DNA of 64,000 nt, taken from the NCBI GenBank assembly GCA_947179155.2, contig OX359267.1:43166292-43230291 (forward strand), given 5' to 3'. Each line of letters starts with the position of its first letter. Position 1 is the first letter of the stretch. Made by a program: the position numbers and the translations under genes. Positions 59,399 to 64,000 of this stretch are shown here, one piece after another. The notes beneath the pieces were generated by a model. It saw only the letters and a list, made by a program, of their open reading frames with translations, was not told where the DNA came from and did not search any database. This DNA comes from Hedera helix. Its lineage: Eukaryota > Streptophyta > Magnoliopsida > Apiales > Araliaceae.

Positions 59399-62300
59399 TG
59401 TAAGACCCCGAATTTTATGAAATACAAAATTTAATTTTTCTTCATATATATATTTTTTGAAACAGTAAGTGGTTAAATTAACAAAATTGAAAGTTAAGGA
59501 TGTTATGTGCAAATTTTATTTTGTCGGACAATATTCGCTTTGTCGGGGAATATTCGTTTGGTCGGGGAATATTCGTGCCGTACGACGGCGCCGAAATAAT
59601 AAATTATTGGTGGACCCCACAACGGAATATTTATCGGATATAGAAAACGACAGAAGTAACCTTTTTAAATAAAAATAGTCAACGGAACTGTTAAAATACC
59701 GGTGATAAAAGAATAGTAGCATACGGTAGTTTATGGTATTTTCTGTAGCACACGGTACTCTACAGTAACACACGGTATTGCATAGTGTCTCATATTATTG
59801 GTCTGATAATTGACACCGTAACTGTTACGCATCATTTCATCGATAATTGTCACTGCATAATATTTTATATTATCAATTCAATAATTGTTGTTACACAGTA
59901 TTTTGCATTATTGATTTAATAATTGTCATTACACTGTATTTTATATCATTGAGTCAATAATTGTTGTTGCACTGTTTTTAAAATTATTGAACCTAATAAT
60001 TGTCACAGTAACATATGCACAGTAATTCACATTATTGAATCAATAATTGTCATTACACAGTAACGTATGCTTTATTTTACATTATTGTTATCTCTATTAT
60101 GATGGTATTTAAACAGTTGTATTTCATTAATTTATTGACTTGATATCTAAGAGCTAACTATACTGTATTTATAACAATTAGTCATAATAATTGAATTGAT
60201 AAAGTTATTTGTTTATAATATAAAGTTAGGTGATTATTAGGTGATATGAAATGAATGGTGTAGATTAAAGTGTGAATTATTGTTGAATAATTGAATTGAT
60301 TTGTTTATAATATAAAGTTAGGTGATTATTAGGTGATATGAAATGAATGGTGTAGATTAAAGTGTGAATTATTGTTGAATAATTAAATTGATTTGTTTAT
60401 AATATAAAGTTAGGTGATTATTAGGTGATATGAAATGAATGGTGTAGATTAAAGATAATATAATATTTGAAATGGATGGTGTAGATTAAAAGATGATCTT
60501 TAAATGAATGGTTTAGATTAAATGAATGATAAGATTTTTGGCTATAAATAGAAGCCTTAACTTAAGGATTTTTCATAAACTTCCTTACTTGTTCTTTCTT
60601 TCTCTCTCTAAATACTTCTTGTGAAAGTTCTCTCTAAGTGTGCTTAAGTCATCTTGAGTATTTGTGAAGATCTATAAGTATACGTGTACTGTTCAAGTTA
60701 ATCAACCTCATTTAAATCAATATCCAGTCACGTGTTACGGTAAGGGATACCTTCTTTTTCATCTTCCATTATTCAAACATACTATGGTAAGGGATACCAT
60801 CTTTTTCATCTTCCATTATTCAAACGTACTATGGTAAGGGATACCTTCTTTTTCATCTTCCATTATTCAAACATACTATGGTAAGGGATTATCATTATTT
60901 GATTCTCGATAATAATATTGTTTCTTCCTTACTCATAAGACGTGCCTTTTATTTCCATGTATTAAATTGTGGGAATAACCTTACGGAGCGGATTGCCGCC
61001 TGTTGGTGAATAACCTTTCGTATTCATTCATTATTAATCTCTGAGAATAACCTTAAGGAGCGGATTGCCGCCTGTTTGGTGAATAACTCTTTGTACTCAA
61101 ATTCTATTAAATTGTGGGAATAACCTTACGGAGCGGATTGCCGCCTGTTTGGTGAATAACTCTTTGTACTCAAATTCTATTAAATTGTGGGAATAACCTT
61201 ACGGAGCGGATTGCCGCCTGTTGGTGAATAACCCTTTGTATTAATTTTCTTCACCTTTTGTTTATCAAACCTGCTACGGTAAGGGATATTATTTTCTTTC
61301 ATACTCCTAAATCGAAATTTATTATGGAACTATTGCTTCTATAATTCCTGAAAATATTATATGTTCCATAATAGTTGAACTTCATTATTTCAACTGAACC
61401 TTCCTATTTACGTGAACCTTTCTATTGAATTGTAACCGTTATTCTGAACTGTGGATCTTGAATATCATTTTTAAATTTCACTCCACATCATGTTGACAAT
61501 TTGGACATTATTTGAATCTGTACAAAGTAAACTTCCGATACTTATTGTTATCCTATTTCTTCTGTTCATCATTTATATCATTCTAATCATCCAAAAATCA
61601 AGCTGTTGTGAATATCTGTGGCCGGGGGCACAGATGTGATATATTTGTTGAACAGATGATAGGTTAAAGGCGATATAATAGGTTAAAGGCGATACATCTG
61701 TTCGGTGTCTTTTATGGCACGTGGTGAATGTTCTCTTTGGCCCGTAGTGCAAAGATGAACTGTTGTTTGGTATGATTATGACCAAAGGTTGAATCTGGTA
61801 TAATCATGACCGTTGGTGTTATATTGAATGTCTTTGGCCCGTAGTGCAAAGATGAACTGTTGATCTGCATGATTATGATCAGGAACTGTGAATTTGTATT
61901 ATCTTGACTAATGATATTTCAGATGATAAAAGTTGATGATGTTTTTCCTAAAAAGAGAACCGAGTGGACATTATAGTCTGCATTATTCTTCTAATAGATT
62001 ACTCATTCCGCTGCTATTATTGATCTGAACGTTGTTTAAGAATTTAACTGCAGTTTTTGATATAAACCTTGTAGTCTATTGTATTCTATCAAGAACTCAA
62101 CTGTTGAAGACTAATGATAATTTATTCGTCATTATCTTAGTCATGATATTCTTTACTGGGCTATTTGAGCTCACCCTTTCTTTTGTTCCATTGTTTTTCA
62201 ACAGGAGATGAAAACATAACAGGGTCTAGCAGGGGAATGGAGTGAGGGTCCGAGGAATAGTTATCATAGTCTTCACGTTTTGTAAAATAGTGTGGCAATA

Positions 62301-62431
62301 ATAGTGAAGACTTAGTTGTGTATTATTATACACTGTATTGTTGTACGTTGTGCTTTGTTGTAATAATTTTGTTGTAGTTTTTTTGACGACTCAAGTTTGG
62401 GCTGTGTGGGCCCAGATTTGGGGGCGTCACA
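59399..62431 (+). repeat. 5' LTR of plus-strand gypsy element D
   Basis: 3033 bp, opening TGTAAGACCCC and closing GGGGGCGTCACA, followed 2 nt later by a primer binding site. It matches LTR B throughout but is 278 bp longer because tandem repeats differ: the 92-bp U3 unit has three copies instead of two, the 49-bp CATCTTCCATTATTC unit three instead of one, and the 73-bp R/U5 unit four instead of three. The TATA box is at 60542-60551. The left target duplication should be ATAAT (59394-59398). Confidence 0.92.
60542..60551 (+). promoter_or_regulatory. TATA box of LTR D
   Basis: CTATAAATAG in the same context as LTR B. It would drive element D transcription towards the ORFs at 62631 and beyond. 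Confidence 0.65.
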
Positions 62432-62433
62432 GT

Positions 62434-62451
62434 TGGCATCAGAGCTTAGGG
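62434..62451 (+). other. Primer binding site of element D
   Basis: TGGCATCAGAGCTTAGGG, 2 nt after the LTR. It differs at one base (C for T) from the usual plant initiator tRNA-Met complement TGGTATCAGAGC. Confidence 0.85.
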
Positions 62452-62630
62452 ATATGGTCTTTAATGGAGATCTGGGGTAGAACTAGGAGGGGAGAGACGA
62501 ATAGAATCAGTCACTAGTGTGTCCTACCTAAAATAGATTTTATTATCTAATGAGTCGATTTGAATGTAGGAACATGAAGTGATGAGTCAGTTTATTTGAA
62601 CTAACATTTATTTTGTGACCACAGTTTAGT

Positions 62631-63251
62631 ATGGCATCTGGAAATCAAGAGGTTAACTATGAAATTACCGAAACAAATGTAGCTGCAAAACAAGAGGCGA
62701 CGAATAATCTTCTTACAAACTCAGAGTTGAATCATTTGCCTAAGGCAAAAATTATGCGTGTTCTATCCAGTAAGGATGAAGGTGAAAGCTCTGCTACAGT
62801 CGTTCCAGATCCATTCTTAGAAGCAATTAAAGGAAGTAACGAACTTGCGGAAATTATTGCCTTTAATTTACTCACTAATTGGGAGAGTGATATCACCTGG
62901 TTATGCTCTATAACAAAGGATCAGAATATATGGACTTTTCATATTAGTCTTTGGGATTTATGGTGTTCCAGCTATAATTTTCAAGATTATTTAAAAATGA
63001 TGTTTCTATACTTTTGGGCGTTACAATTTAGAGGAATTCAGGTTAAGTTAGTCACTATCGTGGAAACTGCAGTCTATCGAAAATACTATTTTAATGGAAA
63101 TCATTGGTACCTTACTACTGATGAAGTTGATGAACCCGAGAAACAGTTTGCTAGAAAATTATTCAGTGGTATTCCCATGGTTGAAATACGTGAAGATCCG
63201 AATGAAGTATTCGGGATTCGATTTGATGATAACAGTCAAGAAACCGAATGA
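62631..63251 (+). CDS. Element D first ORF, atypical protein at the gag position
   Basis: 206 codons starting MASGNQEVNYEITETN, 180 nt after the primer binding site. It occupies the position where gag is expected, but it has no CCHC knuckle and no recognisable capsid block. It is short (element A has about 390 residues before protease). The middle is rich in aromatic residues (WTFHISLWDLWCSSYNF, MMFLYFWALQFRG), followed by YYFNGNHWYLTTDEVDEPEK. The end overlaps the protease frame, which lies +1 relative to it, by about 200 nt. It could be a strongly diverged gag, a replacement ORF or a truncated gag joined to foreign sequence. I do not recognise the family. Confidence 0.6.
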   Translation: MASGNQEVNYEITETNVAAKQEATNNLLTNSELNHLPKAKIMRVLSSKDEGESSATVVPDPFLEAIKGSNELAEIIAFNLLTNWESDITWLCSITKDQNIWTFHISLWDLWCSSYNFQDYLKMMFLYFWALQFRGIQVKLVTIVETAVYRKYYFNGNHWYLTTDEVDEPEKQFARKLFSGIPMVEIREDPNEVFGIRFDDNSQETE

Positions 63252-64000
63252 GGTGATAACCGGTAAGCTATTCATAAATTCTCGTGAAGTCTATGCCATA
63301 TTAGATACTGGCTCTATCCACTCTTTTATCTCACCTATATGTACTCAACGTTTAAATTTGTCTATTGAAAACTTAAATCTTGTCTTATCAGTTGAAACCT
63401 CATTGGGAGAAATACCTATTACATTTACTATCTATAAATCTTGCCTAGTTCAAATCAACAACCTCACATTACCTGTTGACCTTATTTCTTTGGAGATGCG
63501 TGAATTTGATGTGATTTTAGGAATTGATTGGTTGACTAACCATCATGCTAAAATTGATTGTTTTCATAAGATTATTAGTTTTCATATTCCTAATCAACCT
63601 GTCATGCAAATTCAAGCAACTAAACCATTGAAATCTATAACTGTTATTTCTAGCCATAAAGCCATTCGTTTATTGAAAAACGGATGTCAAGCCTTTTTAG
63701 CTCATGTCACTGATTTGAACAAAAATACATCAAACTTGAATGATATTCCCATTGTTAATGAGTTTCCTGACGTTTTTCCTGAAGAACTTCCTGGCTTACC
63801 CCCAAACCGTGAAATTGATTCTTATATTGATCTTGAACCCGGTACCAAGCCCATTTCCAAAGCTCCCTACCGAATGGCTCCCATTAAACTTCAAGAGTTA
63901 AAAGTCCAACTACAGGAATTGTTGGATACCGATTTCATTCGTCCGAGTGCATCACCTTGGGGTGCTCCTGTTCTATTTGTGAAGAAGAAAGACGGGAGTA
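63052..64000 (+). CDS. Element D protease-reverse transcriptase (partial, runs off window)
   Basis: Open from 63052, in the +1 frame relative to the first ORF, to the window edge with no stop. Convincing homology starts near 63250: protease motif AILDTGSIHSFIS, then DVILGIDWLTNHHAKIDC, the linker NGCQAFLAHVTD, then FPDVFPEELPGLPPNREI and the RT start SKAPYRMAPIKLQELK and SPWGAPVLFVKKKDGS. This is the standard plant Ty3/gypsy protease-RT junction. Expression would need a +1 frameshift, a splice or separate initiation after the first ORF. No ATG is conserved at the domain start, so the true start is unresolved. Confidence 0.88.

Overview
This is a nuclear plant window, most likely from a eudicot. 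The evidence is spliced genes with GT-AG introns, a eudicot-style asparagine synthetase, a plant TLDc protein, a FAR1-type Mutator element and long-LTR chromoviruses. It is AT-rich and gene-poor. There is one clearly intact host protein gene (TLDc domain, minus strand, 42628-47632), one tRNA gene (Arg-ACG) and one intact transposon gene (FAR1/MULE transposase, 48711-51308). Most of the rest is transposon DNA, relics or AT-rich spacer.

Left block, 1-19587: nested Ty3/gypsy (Tekay/Del-like chromovirus) DNA. Element A is on the minus strand. Its parts are the internal region 5984-11878, the right (5') LTR 11879-15618 and a fragment of the left LTR 2841-3791. Plus-strand elements of a related family have invaded it: the 3' end and 3' LTR of element B (1-2840) lie in A's left LTR, and a truncated LTR C (3792-5983) cuts the end of A's polyprotein. 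A second A-type LTR (F, 15649-19587) stands alone beside A. A's gag-pol frame is broken by only two nonsense codons. A also carries an extra acidic coiled-coil ORF between the primer binding site and gag, broken by one frameshift.

Middle block, 19588-41664: AT-rich spacer with small repeats. It holds a 910-bp non-autonomous MULE (22408-23317, perfect 9-bp target duplication), a degenerate MITE, a palindromic mini-repeat and a Harbinger-like MITE carrying a G-rich minisatellite (28646-29615). A decayed but unprocessed asparagine synthetase pseudogene follows (29729-41664), with fragments of a puromycin-sensitive aminopeptidase gene in antisense inside one intron.

Right block, 42628-58870: the TLDc gene, the tRNA-Arg gene, and 102 bp further on a 5.2-kb MULE (48181-53381) with long TIRs and a perfect 9-bp target duplication. 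Its transposase gene reads as three coding exons with intact DDE and SWIM residues. The 910-bp element at 22408 is an internally deleted relative in inverted orientation, so the window appears to hold a potential autonomous/non-autonomous pair. AT-rich spacer follows.

Right edge, 58871-64000: the start of another minus-oriented A-type LTR (E), interrupted by plus-strand element D. D consists of 5' LTR 59399-62431, a Met-type primer binding site, an atypical first ORF without recognisable gag features, and a protease-RT frame that runs off the window. All three plus-type insertions (B, C, D) sit inside A-type elements in the opposite orientation.
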